Of a DNA stretch of 6,442 nucleotides, positions 1-6,440 are shown in pieces (within the stretch, counting starts at the first letter, position 1; each line of letters begins with the position of its first letter). The notes under the pieces were generated by a model. The model saw nothing but the letters and a program-made list of their open reading frames with translations, had not been told where the DNA came from and made no database searches. The translations under genes were made by a program, and so were the position numbers. The stretch covers positions 1-6,442 of the forward strand of contig JAPUIV010000113.1 of NCBI GenBank assembly GCA_027296665.1, written 5' to 3'. The stretch is from Acidobacteriota bacterium (lineage in GTDB: Bacteria > Acidobacteriota > Polarisedimenticolia > JAPUIV01).

Positions 1-544
1 TCCCGAATCTTTCCGCCAGCAACTTGGGGCCGGTCTCGACTCCCATCCGTTCCAGTTTTTCCTTCTCTTTTTTCAGGTTGAAGAATAGTTTGCGGCGCAG
101 GTTCGTGGTTCCGAACTTGACGATGCTCCAGTTGTCCAGGATATATTTAATGACGTAGGCGCGAATCCACCAGGTGGCGTAGGTGGACAAGCGGTTTCCG
201 CGGAAGGGATCGAATCGGTGGATTGCCTGGAGAAGGCCGATGTTTCCTTCCTGGATCAGATCGAGAAGATTCGTGAAGGCTCGGTGGAAATCGACCGCAA
301 TCCGTACCACGAGCCGGAGGTTGCCGGTGACCAGGCGAGCCAGCGCCTCCCGATCCTTGTCCCGCCAGTACCGGGTGGCCAGATCCTTTTCCTCCTCGGC
401 CGTCAACAAGGGGAACTGCCGGATCATGGCCAGGTAACGCCGGAGGGGATCGATCGGAACGAGGGAGGAGGCGGCCGCCGGCGCGGCCGGCGGTTTCGTC
501 TTCTTTTTTTTGGGGGCGGTCCGTTTCGGTTTTCGGGTCGGCAT
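1..544 (-). CDS. rpoH: RpoH-like (sigma-32 family) RNA polymerase sigma factor, 3' part missing
   Basis: This is the N-terminal 181 residues of a sigma-70 family factor that continues past the left edge. It would bind core RNA polymerase and direct it to alternative, probably stress-type, promoters. Residues 1-29 are a basic, Ala/Pro-rich, probably disordered leader. Residues 32-50 (PLRRYLAMIRQFPLLTAEE) match the start of RpoH-type factors. Region 2 follows: NLRLVVRIA (75-83), NLLDLIQEGNIGLLQAIHRFD (92-112) and STYATWWIRAYVIKYIL (120-136), covering core binding and -10 recognition. RKLFFNLKKEKEK (151-163) is the RpoH box, which separates this group from RpoD and RpoS. Region 4 is off the window. 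The ATG at 544 is chosen because the frame is continuous and gives the usual length before region 2. No good Shine-Dalgarno precedes it. tRNA-Ser(GGA) ends 30 bp upstream and the two may share a transcript. The deltaproteobacterial flavour of region 2 is from memory. It could be a paralogue rather than the main heat-shock sigma. Confidence 0.9.
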   Translation of the reverse strand, partial: MPTRKPKRTAPKKKKTKPPAAPAAASSLVPIDPLRRYLAMIRQFPLLTAEEEKDLATRYWRDKDREALARLVTGNLRLVVRIAVDFHRAFTNLLDLIQEGNIGLLQAIHRFDPFRGNRLSTYATWWIRAYVIKYILDNWSIVKFGTTNLRRKLFFNLKKEKEKLERMGVETGPKLLAERFG

Positions 545-574
545 GGCTTTTCGGGAGGAACGGGACAGTTCAGC

Positions 575-664
575 TGGCGGAGAGAGGGGGATTCGAACCC
601 CCGGTAAGGTTTCCCCTACACACGCTTTCCAAGCGTGCTCCTTCAGCCACTCGGACATCTCTCC
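575..664 (-). tRNA. tRNA-Ser(GGA)
   Basis: A complete type II tRNA of 90 nt including an encoded CCA (575-577). Acceptor strands GGAGAGA and TCTCTCC pair perfectly and the discriminator is G, as expected for serine. The anticodon arm is CACGC-TTGGAAA-GCGTG, giving anticodon GGA (reads UCC/UCU). The long variable arm GTAGGG-GAAA-CCTTAC folds with a GAAA tetraloop and one G-U pair, which is diagnostic for Ser/Leu/Tyr tRNAs. The T arm is GGGGG-TTCGAAT-CCCCC. The gene lies between the dehydrogenase stop and the sigma factor start, on the same strand. Confidence 0.98.
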
Positions 665-694
665 GGGATTTCGGCGGAAACGCCAACCCGCAAC

Positions 695-703
695 ATCATA
701 ACA
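695..703 (-). promoter_or_regulatory. Possible extended -10 promoter for tRNA-Ser(GGA)
   Basis: On the minus strand the sequence reads TGT-TATGAT, an extended -10 (TGN plus five of six bases of TATAAT). It would start transcription near 688, about 24 nt before the mature tRNA. No recognisable -35 lies 17 bp upstream, which is tolerable for an extended -10. The leader holds a small hairpin (GGCG-TTTC-CGCC, about 675-686). The rest of the gap between the dehydrogenase stop and the tRNA shows no terminator. This is inferred from motif and position only. Confidence 0.4.
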
Positions 704-722
704 CGACCAGGCGGGAAAACTT

Positions 723-1763
723 TTAGCTGCAGTACCGGACGGCAGGCAGATCCAGGATCGTGTGCAGGCCGGGGCGGGCCGCGGCGAGGATCGGAACGGT
801 GTTGACCAGGATCGCGGCCGTCGCGTCATCGCCCGGCATGCCGCCGGGGATCCGGAACTCCATCTTCGGATCTCCCCGGACCTCGATCCAGTCGCCCGGC
901 TCCGGTTCCAACATGTTCATGCGGAGGTCGAGGTAGAGGCGTTCCTGTCCCTCCTGTTCCAGCCGGACGATATGGTTCAGGCCGCGAACGAAATCGGCCG
1001 GGACATGATGCTTCCGGGTCCGGATCTCCTCCCTCGCCAGGATCGGGGCGATCGTTTCCCGGAGATCGGCCTCGCGCCATCCGAGGGTGCGGCAGATCAG
1101 GACCGCCGATTCCATCAGGCCGACATGTCCCATTCGCCCCGCCGCCGCTTTCCTCCGGAACTCCTCCCGGGTGATCCCCACGCCGGCCTTCTCCTGCAGG
1201 GCCTGCCGGCGAGTGGCGAGATCGACGGCGCGGCTCGCCCGGATCGAGTCGATCCGCCTGCAGGCGCCGCTCAGCACCACCGGAAGAAGATCGAGGACGT
1301 AACCCGGATTGACGCCGGTGCCGAGGAGGGCGGCTTTGTGCTTCACCGCCGCCTTCCCGAGACGCTCGGCCGCCGCGGGGTTCCGGTAGTCGGGAACCAG
1401 CAGTTCCTCGGTGGAGCTGACACAGGAAACCGACCGCGAGATGATCTCCTCCAGTTGCGGGAGGACCGTCTCGAGCCGGGAGCCGGTGGTGTGAATGACG
1501 ACATCGGGCCGGGCCGCTTCGATCAGATCCGGGATCGAGCCGAAGACGGTCATGGGGGAGGGCAAGTCGATACCCAGGAGAGAGGAGAGATCCTGGCCCG
1601 CGAGGTCGGGAGCGATGTCGGCGGCGCCGACAAGCTGGAGGATCTTTTTCCCGGCGGTGACCCGGCAGCAAGATTTTCCGATCTCACCGAGCCCGACCTG
1701 AGCCACCCGAATCCGCCCGTCGGTTGCCGGCCGTTTCGCCGCGGATCGGGCGGGGGAGATCAC
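723..1763 (-). CDS. DapB-like NAD(P)-dependent dehydrogenase (2,4-diaminopentanoate dehydrogenase family)
   Basis: A 346-residue oxidoreductase that probably reduces or oxidises a small amino or imino acid in the cytoplasm; the substrate cannot be read from sequence. The N-terminal Rossmann fold has GLGEIG at 24-29, and Asp49 at the end of the second strand hints at NAD(H). The dihydrodipicolinate-reductase-like N domain is followed by GTGVNPGYVLDLLP (148-161), MGHVGLMESA (211-220), and a C-terminal block GDDATAAILVNTVPILAA (311-328) with PGLHTILDLPAVR (331-343). That order is typical of proteins annotated as dihydrodipicolinate reductase or 2,4-diaminopentanoate dehydrogenase. A start further upstream at 1889 was rejected because it would overlap ispH by 130 bp with low-complexity sequence. 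The GTG at 1763 overlaps the ispH stop as GTGA, has GGAGG 10 nt upstream (1774-1778), and gives the normal family length. It is the last gene of a coupled trio. True DapB is shorter (about 270 residues), so a lysine-pathway role is not assumed. Confidence 0.87.
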   Translation of the reverse strand: MISPARSAAKRPATDGRIRVAQVGLGEIGKSCCRVTAGKKILQLVGAADIAPDLAGQDLSSLLGIDLPSPMTVFGSIPDLIEAARPDVVIHTTGSRLETVLPQLEEIISRSVSCVSSTEELLVPDYRNPAAAERLGKAAVKHKAALLGTGVNPGYVLDLLPVVLSGACRRIDSIRASRAVDLATRRQALQEKAGVGITREEFRRKAAAGRMGHVGLMESAVLICRTLGWREADLRETIAPILAREEIRTRKHHVPADFVRGLNHIVRLEQEGQERLYLDLRMNMLEPEPGDWIEVRGDPKMEFRIPGGMPGDDATAAILVNTVPILAAARPGLHTILDLPAVRYCS

Positions 1764-2968
1764 GGGCAGGCTTCCTCCAGCCGGTAGTTCCGGCACTGGA
1801 GGATCCTCTCGGCCACCTCGCCGATCTTGTTGTTCGGTGTCGAAGCGCCAGCTGTCAATCCGATGGTGACGGGACCGGCCGGGAGCCATCGGCTGGCGGT
1901 GACCTCGGCCTGCTCCCCGACCGGCTTGTGGCGGATCCGTTCGCCGCTCTCGATGCAGAGAGCATCCTGTATATGAAAGGCCGGAACCCGATCCGCGGCG
2001 ATCTCGGCCAGGTGATTGGTGTTGCTGCTGTTGTAGCCGCCGATGACCACCATCAGGTCGATGCCCGACTCGAGCAGACCCTCAACGGCGTCCTGCCGGT
2101 CCTGGGTGGCGCTGCAGATGGTGTCGAAGGAGCGGAAATGTTCCCGGAGGTCGGCTTCGCCGTACCGCGCGAGATAGACCTGCTTGAGCCGCGCCCCGAT
2201 GGCGAGCGATTCGGAACTCAACATGGTGGTCTGGTTGGCGAGGCCGATCTTGTCCAGATCCCGATCGGGATCGAAGCGAGGCGAGAACGCCGGCCGGAAC
2301 CTGTCCAGAAAGGCGCTGGCGCCGCCATTGTTTGCCAGGAACCTGGCCACGCACTCCGTCTCCTCCATGTCCCGCACGATCAGAAAATGGCTTCCCGGCC
2401 TGGAGATGGCCCGGGAGGCCGTTGCCTTCGTCTCCTCGTGGTCGTACTTGCCGTGAATGACGGAGGTGAACCCTTCACGGGAGTAGCGGTCGACGTTCTT
2501 CCAGACATTCAGAACCGATCCGCAAGTGGTGTCGACCCGGATGCAGCCGATCCTGGCGAGTGCCTCCATCTCGGAGGTGGTCGCCCCGAAGGCGGGGATG
2601 ATCACCACGTCCTCGGAGCGTACCCTTTCCAGCGCCTCTTCGAACGAGGCGGCGTCGCTCATGAACCCGACGCCCATCTCGCGCAGGCGGCGGTTGACAT
2701 GCGGGTTGTGAATGATCTCGCCGATGATGAACAGTTTCCGGCCGGGGAATTTTTTCCTGGTCTCGTAAGCGTACTCGACCGCCCGGTCGACTCCGTAACA
2801 GAACCCGAACTCGACCGCGAGCCGGAGGGTCAGATCGTGGACGACCAACAACCCCTCCCGGGCCTGGATTCGATCCACGAGAGCGCTGTGGTAGTCCCGG
2901 CGGAGTTCCGGCTGGATGCCGCTCTTCAGGCCGAACCCCTTGCGGAAGTATCTGGTCTCCTGTTTCAT
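1760..2968 (-). CDS. ispH: 4-hydroxy-3-methylbut-2-enyl diphosphate reductase, long (cyanobacterial/plant-like) form
   Basis: IspH (LytB) is an iron-sulphur enzyme that reductively removes the hydroxyl of HMBPP to give IPP and DMAPP, the last step of the MEP isoprenoid pathway. At 402 residues it is the long form with about 50 extra N-terminal residues, as in cyanobacteria and plastids, rather than the ~315-residue E. coli form. The three cluster cysteines are in place: GFCYGVDRAV (Cys57), DTTCG (Cys149) and TICSATQDRQDA (Cys285). Other conserved sites are GEIIHNP (His87), VIHGKYDHEET (His177, Glu179), NQTTM (Gln246, Thr247), YNSSNTNHL (314-316) and TAGASTP (372-378). Where E. coli has Ala-His-Gly, this protein has PAFGAT, as in the long form. 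The residue after the second cysteine is Gly, not the usual Pro. ATG at 2968 overlaps the upstream stop as ATGA and lacks a well-spaced Shine-Dalgarno, so reinitiation is likely. The family is secure, but a divergent substrate is possible because of the unusual operon. Confidence 0.93.
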   Translation of the reverse strand: MKQETRYFRKGFGLKSGIQPELRRDYHSALVDRIQAREGLLVVHDLTLRLAVEFGFCYGVDRAVEYAYETRKKFPGRKLFIIGEIIHNPHVNRRLREMGVGFMSDAASFEEALERVRSEDVVIIPAFGATTSEMEALARIGCIRVDTTCGSVLNVWKNVDRYSREGFTSVIHGKYDHEETKATASRAISRPGSHFLIVRDMEETECVARFLANNGGASAFLDRFRPAFSPRFDPDRDLDKIGLANQTTMLSSESLAIGARLKQVYLARYGEADLREHFRSFDTICSATQDRQDAVEGLLESGIDLMVVIGGYNSSNTNHLAEIAADRVPAFHIQDALCIESGERIRHKPVGEQAEVTASRWLPAGPVTIGLTAGASTPNNKIGEVAERILQCRNYRLEEACP

Positions 2969-4203
2969 CCCTGATTGACCATTTCCTGTACCTCGTCATC
3001 GCGCAGCAAGCGGTTCGAACGTTTCGCGGCTGCGAAGATGCGTTCCACCAGGCCGGGCTCGGGCGGGATCCCTCGTTTCTCCAGCCAGAAGATGACGTTC
3101 GATTTTCCCGACATCGGGCCGATGCGGATCTTCTGTTTGCGGCCGAAGTCACTGGCCGGAACGCCCGAGTAAACACGGTCGGCGAGCCATGTGTCGCCCC
3201 GCCGGAAGGCCTTGATCACCGCCGCGGCGTGGACCCCGGTGCCGGTTTCGAAGGCGTCCTTGCCCACCACCGGGTAGTTCTGCGGGATCGGCACCCGGCA
3301 ACCCTCGCTGACCACCTCGCAGTATTCGCTCAGCTTGGTGAGATCCCGGTCGATCCAGCCGATCAGTTTCAGATTCACCAGGATCAACTCCATGGGGGTG
3401 TTTCCCGCCCGTTCCCCGATCCCGAGGGCGCATCCGTGCACCCGGGAAACGCCTGCCCTGATGGCGGTGAGGGTGTTCACCAGATCCATCCCGCGGTCCC
3501 GGTGCCCGTGCCAGTCGATGCCGATCTCCTCGCCGGTATCGGCCGCCACCGACCGGATGAAGGAGATCAATTTCTTGACACCCTCCGGCGTGGCGTGGCC
3601 GACGGTATCACAGACGCAGATCCGTTTGGCGCCCTCCTCGATGGCCGCGGTGTACAGCGCCCGGAGAGTGTCCGGATCGGATCGGGTGGTATCCTCGGTG
3701 ACATACATCACCGGCAGCCCCTCCCGGACGGCGAAGCGGATCGACTCCCGGGTGAATTTCAACATCTGCTCCAGGGTCCATTCCTCGGTGAACTTCCGGA
3801 TCGGCGAGGAGCCGATGAACAGGCACGCCTCGATCGGGATCCCCGCCTTCTGGGAGATCGCGGCAATCGGTTCCACGTCCCGGACCATGGTCCGGGCGGC
3901 GCAGTTCGGCCGGATGGCGAGCTTCCCATCGAGGATCTCCCGGCACAGGGCGGTGACGTCCTCAACTGCCCGGGTCCCGGCGCCGGGCAGACCCACGTCG
4001 GCGGTATCGATTCCGAGTTGATCCATGAGATGAAGGATCCGTTTCTTGGTTTCGATCGGCGGATCGGTCACCGAGGGGGATTGGAGGCCATCCCGGAGAG
4101 TTTCATCATCGAGGGCGACGCCGGCGGGGGGCCGGAAGGGATCGGTCTCCCGCGTGTTCCAGTCGAAGATGAGATCAGACCGTTCGGTCTCCGGGGTGCT
4201 CAT
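2965..4203 (-). CDS. LeuA-like acyltransferase of the DRE-TIM metallolyase family (isopropylmalate/homocitrate/citramalate synthase-like)
   Basis: A 412-residue enzyme of the family that condenses acetyl-CoA with a 2-oxo acid on a TIM barrel with a divalent metal. Visible motifs are LDDETLRDGLQS (31-42, catalytic Arg37 and metal-binding Asp38), YVTEDTTRSDP (167-177, the synthase ED-TR-D motif), CDTVGHATP (198-206), WHGHRD (231-236, metal-binding His232 and His234) and GIGERAGNTP (261-270). The last motif argues for a synthase rather than HMG-CoA lyase. A linker/C-terminal region (311-400, with GTGVHAAAVIKA) resembles the LeuA subdomains, but the ~120-residue leucine-sensing dimer domain is absent. 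The frame stays open back to 4293, but those 30 extra residues are tRNA-Ser read as protein. The ATG at 4203 is therefore taken, though its Shine-Dalgarno is weak. It is the first gene of a trio with ispH and the dehydrogenase, overlapping ispH by 4 bp. The substrate is unknown: homocitrate, citramalate or another 2-oxo acid product would all fit. Confidence 0.87.
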   Translation of the reverse strand: MSTPETERSDLIFDWNTRETDPFRPPAGVALDDETLRDGLQSPSVTDPPIETKKRILHLMDQLGIDTADVGLPGAGTRAVEDVTALCREILDGKLAIRPNCAARTMVRDVEPIAAISQKAGIPIEACLFIGSSPIRKFTEEWTLEQMLKFTRESIRFAVREGLPVMYVTEDTTRSDPDTLRALYTAAIEEGAKRICVCDTVGHATPEGVKKLISFIRSVAADTGEEIGIDWHGHRDRGMDLVNTLTAIRAGVSRVHGCALGIGERAGNTPMELILVNLKLIGWIDRDLTKLSEYCEVVSEGCRVPIPQNYPVVGKDAFETGTGVHAAAVIKAFRRGDTWLADRVYSGVPASDFGRKQKIRIGPMSGKSNVIFWLEKRGIPPEPGLVERIFAAAKRSNRLLRDDEVQEMVNQG

Positions 4204-4224
4204 GATTCCGTTCCGTTGGCGAAA

Positions 4225-4247
4225 GCCATCTTCCGGGGGAAGATGGC
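4225..4247 (-). other. Perfect hairpin spanning the tRNA-Ser(CGA) 3' end
   Basis: On the minus strand GCCATCTTCC, a CCC loop and GGAAGATGGC form a perfect 10-bp stem. The left arm begins with the discriminator base and CCA of tRNA-Ser(CGA), and the hairpin ends 21 nt before the next ATG. Only a short TTT follows, so it is not a convincing intrinsic terminator. It may be a processing, stability or attenuation element. Confidence 0.6.
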
Positions 4248-4338
4248 GGAGAGGGTGGGATTCGAACCCACGTGGCAGGGATAAACCCGCCAAGCCGCTT
4301 TCGAGGCGGCCCCGTTACGACCACTTCGGTACCTCTCC
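4244..4338 (-). tRNA. tRNA-Ser(CGA)
   Basis: A complete type II tRNA of 95 nt including encoded CCA (4244-4246). Acceptor strands GGAGAGG and CCTCTCC pair fully, with discriminator G. The anticodon arm GCCGC-CTCGAAA-GCGGC gives anticodon CGA (reads UCG). A long variable arm (TGGCGGG pairing with CCTGCCA) marks it as serine type. The T arm is GTGGG-TTCGAAT-CCCAC. It lies between the methylase and the LeuA-like gene, 40 bp before the latter's ATG. Confidence 0.98.
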
Positions 4339-4346
4339 TCGCCCAA

Positions 4347-4355
4347 ATTTTATCA
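4347..4355 (-). promoter_or_regulatory. Possible extended -10 promoter for tRNA-Ser(CGA)
   Basis: The minus strand reads TGA-TAAAAT, an extended -10 (TGN plus five of six bases of TATAAT) that would start transcription about 2 nt before the mature tRNA. An overlapping TATGAT (4352-4357) is an alternative. No -35 is visible. Directly upstream lies the perfect palindrome GCGGAA-AG-TTCCGC (4361-4374), which could be an operator or a small hairpin after the methylase gene. Motif-based only. Confidence 0.4.
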
Positions 4356-4402
4356 TACTTGCGGAAAGTTCCGCGCCCGGCCCACCCTCTCTTCCCGGCG
4401 GA

Positions 4403-5226
<824 letters not shown>

Positions 5227-5230
<4 letters not shown>

Positions 5231-5676
5231 TCCCTTTTCTCCCGGAAGAACCGGGTCAGCATCGCCCCCGCGGGCTCTTCGAGGATCCCCCCGGTGATCG
5301 CCAGTTTGCCGTGCACCAGGCCACGTTGCTGTGCCTCCTCGAACAGTTGCAGGCCGCCCGCCTTGGGGTCGCGCGCGCCGAAGTAGAGGATTCCGATTCG
5401 CGCCTGGAGTATCGCGCCGAAACACATCATGCACGGCTCCAGGGTCACGCACAGGATCGTCCCGGGAAGCCGGTGGTTGCCCGCGGCGATCGCGGCGCGG
5501 CGGATGGCGACGATCTCCGCATGGGCGCTCGGGTCGTTCGCGAGGATCGTTTCGTTGTGGGCGCGGGCCAGGATCCGGTCGGCCTCGAGGAGGACCGCGC
5601 CGATCGGGACCTCGCCCCGTTCTTGGCCCCGCAACGCCTCCTCCATGGCGATCCGCATGGCCTTGCCGGGATCCAT
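5227..5676 (-). CDS. tadA: tRNA-specific adenosine deaminase TadA
   Basis: TadA deaminates adenosine 34 of tRNA-Arg(ACG) to inosine so that one tRNA reads CGU, CGC and CGA. The 149-residue protein has the zinc cytidine/deoxycytidylate deaminase fold: PIGAVLL (24-30), HAEIVAIRRAA (zinc ligand His52, proton-shuttling Glu54), and PCMMC (81-85, zinc ligands Cys82 and Cys85), followed by YFGARDPKAGG (97-107). Length and motifs match the family, and no catalytic residue is missing. The ATG at 5676 is 1 bp after the upstream gene's stop, with AGGGGA 9 nt before it (5686-5691). Its stop overlaps the methylase start. The substrate tRNA-Arg(ACG) lies about 600 bp upstream on the same strand, which supports the assignment over guanine or cytosine deaminase relatives. 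Confidence 0.96.
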
Positions 5677-5677
5677 A

Positions 5678-6223
5678 TCACCCGGTCCCCTGTCCCGATT
5701 CCTTCAGAGCTGGATCCGGCCCCGAGCGTCTTCCCGCACGGGCCAGAATCGCAAGGGTCAACAGACTGTTGGCGATCAGAAGGCCGAGGAGTCGCCGGTA
5801 CCTGCGGCCGGAGATCCCTTCCCGCCGTTTCCAGTTTTCCAGGATCTCGTCCATCCGGTGATCGAGCTTTTCGATGTCGAGCGCCATCGAAGGGATTGCC
5901 AGCGCCTCATCGGGGTTGCGTACGATCGCCCGTTTGATCGCGCCGATCTCGTCTCCGAGCCGGTCCAGTTCCGTCAGGATCGTTTCGGTGCCGAGCTGCC
6001 GCGACGGGCTCGGCGCGCGCTGAATATATCGCCGGAACTCCGTCTCCAGCCGGTCGTATGCGAGCTCCAGTTCCTCGGCCCGCTGTTGGAGGGTCTGGAT
6101 CGACACGCGCAGATCGACCGTCGGCGCGGCAGGCGACCGGCCGGGAAGGAGAAGGAATCCCATCTCCAGAATGACTAGGATTGCGGCGGCTGCCGCCATG
6201 GTCCAGAGTATCGCCCGGTTCAT
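5678..6223 (-). CDS. Hypothetical two-transmembrane protein with a periplasmic helical/coiled-coil region
   Basis: I do not recognise this 181-residue protein. It has an N-terminal hydrophobic segment at about 4-27 (rich in Ala, Ile and Leu, with a lone Glu20). A polar, strongly helical region follows at about 36-135, with heptad-like Leu/Ile spacing (for example IQTLQQRAEELELAYDRLE) split by a Pro/Ser-rich turn at 70-75. A second hydrophobic segment spans about 145-161, and the tail is basic (ARAGRR). By the positive-inside rule both ends are cytoplasmic and the helices face the periplasm, as in sensory four-helix bundles, but there is no HAMP, kinase or signalling domain. The start at 6223 places the first membrane segment at the N-terminus; its Shine-Dalgarno is weak. 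It is the first protein gene after tRNA-Arg(ACG) (47-bp gap) and is followed by tadA after 1 bp, so co-transcription is expected. Function unknown. Confidence 0.75.
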   Translation of the reverse strand: MNRAILWTMAAAAAILVILEMGFLLLPGRSPAAPTVDLRVSIQTLQQRAEELELAYDRLETEFRRYIQRAPSPSRQLGTETILTELDRLGDEIGAIKRAIVRNPDEALAIPSMALDIEKLDHRMDEILENWKRREGISGRRYRRLLGLLIANSLLTLAILARAGRRSGPDPALKESGQGTG

Positions 6224-6270
6224 CTTGCGGAATCGTCCCCGGTTTCCGGCCGGGATGGAGGGGTGGAAAA

Positions 6271-6347
6271 TGGTACGCCCAAGAGGATTCGAACCTCTGA
6301 CCTTCGGATTCGTAGTCCGACGCTCTATCCAGCTGAGCTATGGGCGC
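6271..6347 (-). tRNA. tRNA-Arg(ACG)
   Basis: A complete 77-nt tRNA with encoded CCA (6271-6273). The anticodon arm TCGGA-CTACGAA-TCCGA gives anticodon ACG, the TadA substrate whose A34 becomes inosine. The D arm is GCTC-AGCTGGATA-GAGC and the T arm AGAGG-TTCGAAT-CCTCT, with discriminator A as usual for Arg. The acceptor stem is GCGCCCA/TGGGCGT, so the terminal pair is G1-U72, a wobble rather than Watson-Crick. The gene is the first element behind a strong promoter. Confidence 0.98.
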
Positions 6348-6368
6348 ACGGGCCGGAAACTCCCGTGA

Positions 6369-6398
6369 ATGCTACCGATTCCGGCGAGGAGGTGTCAA
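6369..6398 (-). promoter_or_regulatory. Sigma-70 promoter of tRNA-Arg(ACG) and the downstream cluster
   Basis: On the minus strand a perfect -35 TTGACA (6393-6398) is followed after 18 bp by TAGCAT (6369-6374), matching TATAAT at four of six positions. The predicted start is near 6362, giving a leader of about 14 nt before the tRNA. It probably also drives the membrane protein, tadA and the methylase, since no terminator is seen after the tRNA. Confidence 0.7.
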
Positions 6399-6421
6399 CT
6401 GGCTGGATGGTGGATTCTACA

Positions 6422-6440
6422 GTCTGCAGATGGTCTGCAG
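6422..6440. repeat. Short tandem direct repeat GTCTGCAG, two copies, 11-bp period
   Basis: GTCTGCAG occurs at 6422-6429 and again at 6433-6440, one helical turn apart, about 24 bp upstream of the tRNA-Arg -35 box. It could be a protein-binding site or chance; the window ends right after it. Confidence 0.35.

Noticed and set aside
183..701. Plus-strand frames over the sigma factor and tRNA-Ser(GGA), including one ending in REGDSNPR
   Set aside because: They run antisense to the sigma factor; REGDSNPR-type peptides are the familiar artefact of reading a tRNA T arm on the opposite strand.
1764..1889. ATG at 1889 as the start of the dehydrogenase
   Set aside because: It would overlap ispH by 130 bp with sequence unlike the family; GTG at 1763 has a Shine-Dalgarno and a GTGA overlap.
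762..4284. Long plus-strand open frames (762-1787, 1724-2974, 3229-4284)
   Set aside because: They are antisense to genes with clear catalytic motifs, have low-complexity Arg/Gly/Pro/Asp composition and no recognisable domain, as is common in GC-rich DNA.
4204..4293. A 30-residue N-terminal extension of the LeuA-like protein (starting at 4293)
   Set aside because: It is tRNA-Ser(CGA) read as protein; the region folds as a full tRNA, and the family homology begins after the ATG at 4203.
4244..4338. A genomic island integrated at a tRNA
   Set aside because: No integrase and no repeated tRNA 3' fragment were seen, and base composition is even across the window.
4361..4374. GCGGAA/TTCCGC palindrome as the methylase terminator
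   Set aside because: The stem is short and no U-rich tail follows directly; the next bases look like a promoter.
5231..5452. A longer N-terminus for the methylase
   Set aside because: It lies entirely within tadA in another frame and is Arg/Gly/Pro-rich shadow sequence; the ATG at 5230 with GGGAG upstream and motif X at residue 9 is the normal start.
6237..6254. CCCGG/CCGGG hairpin after tRNA-Arg as a terminator
   Set aside because: The stem is short (5 bp) and no T-run follows on the minus strand.
6171..6368. Plus-strand 65-residue frame containing RGFEPLTFGFVVRR
   Set aside because: It is the antisense of tRNA-Arg(ACG) read as protein.
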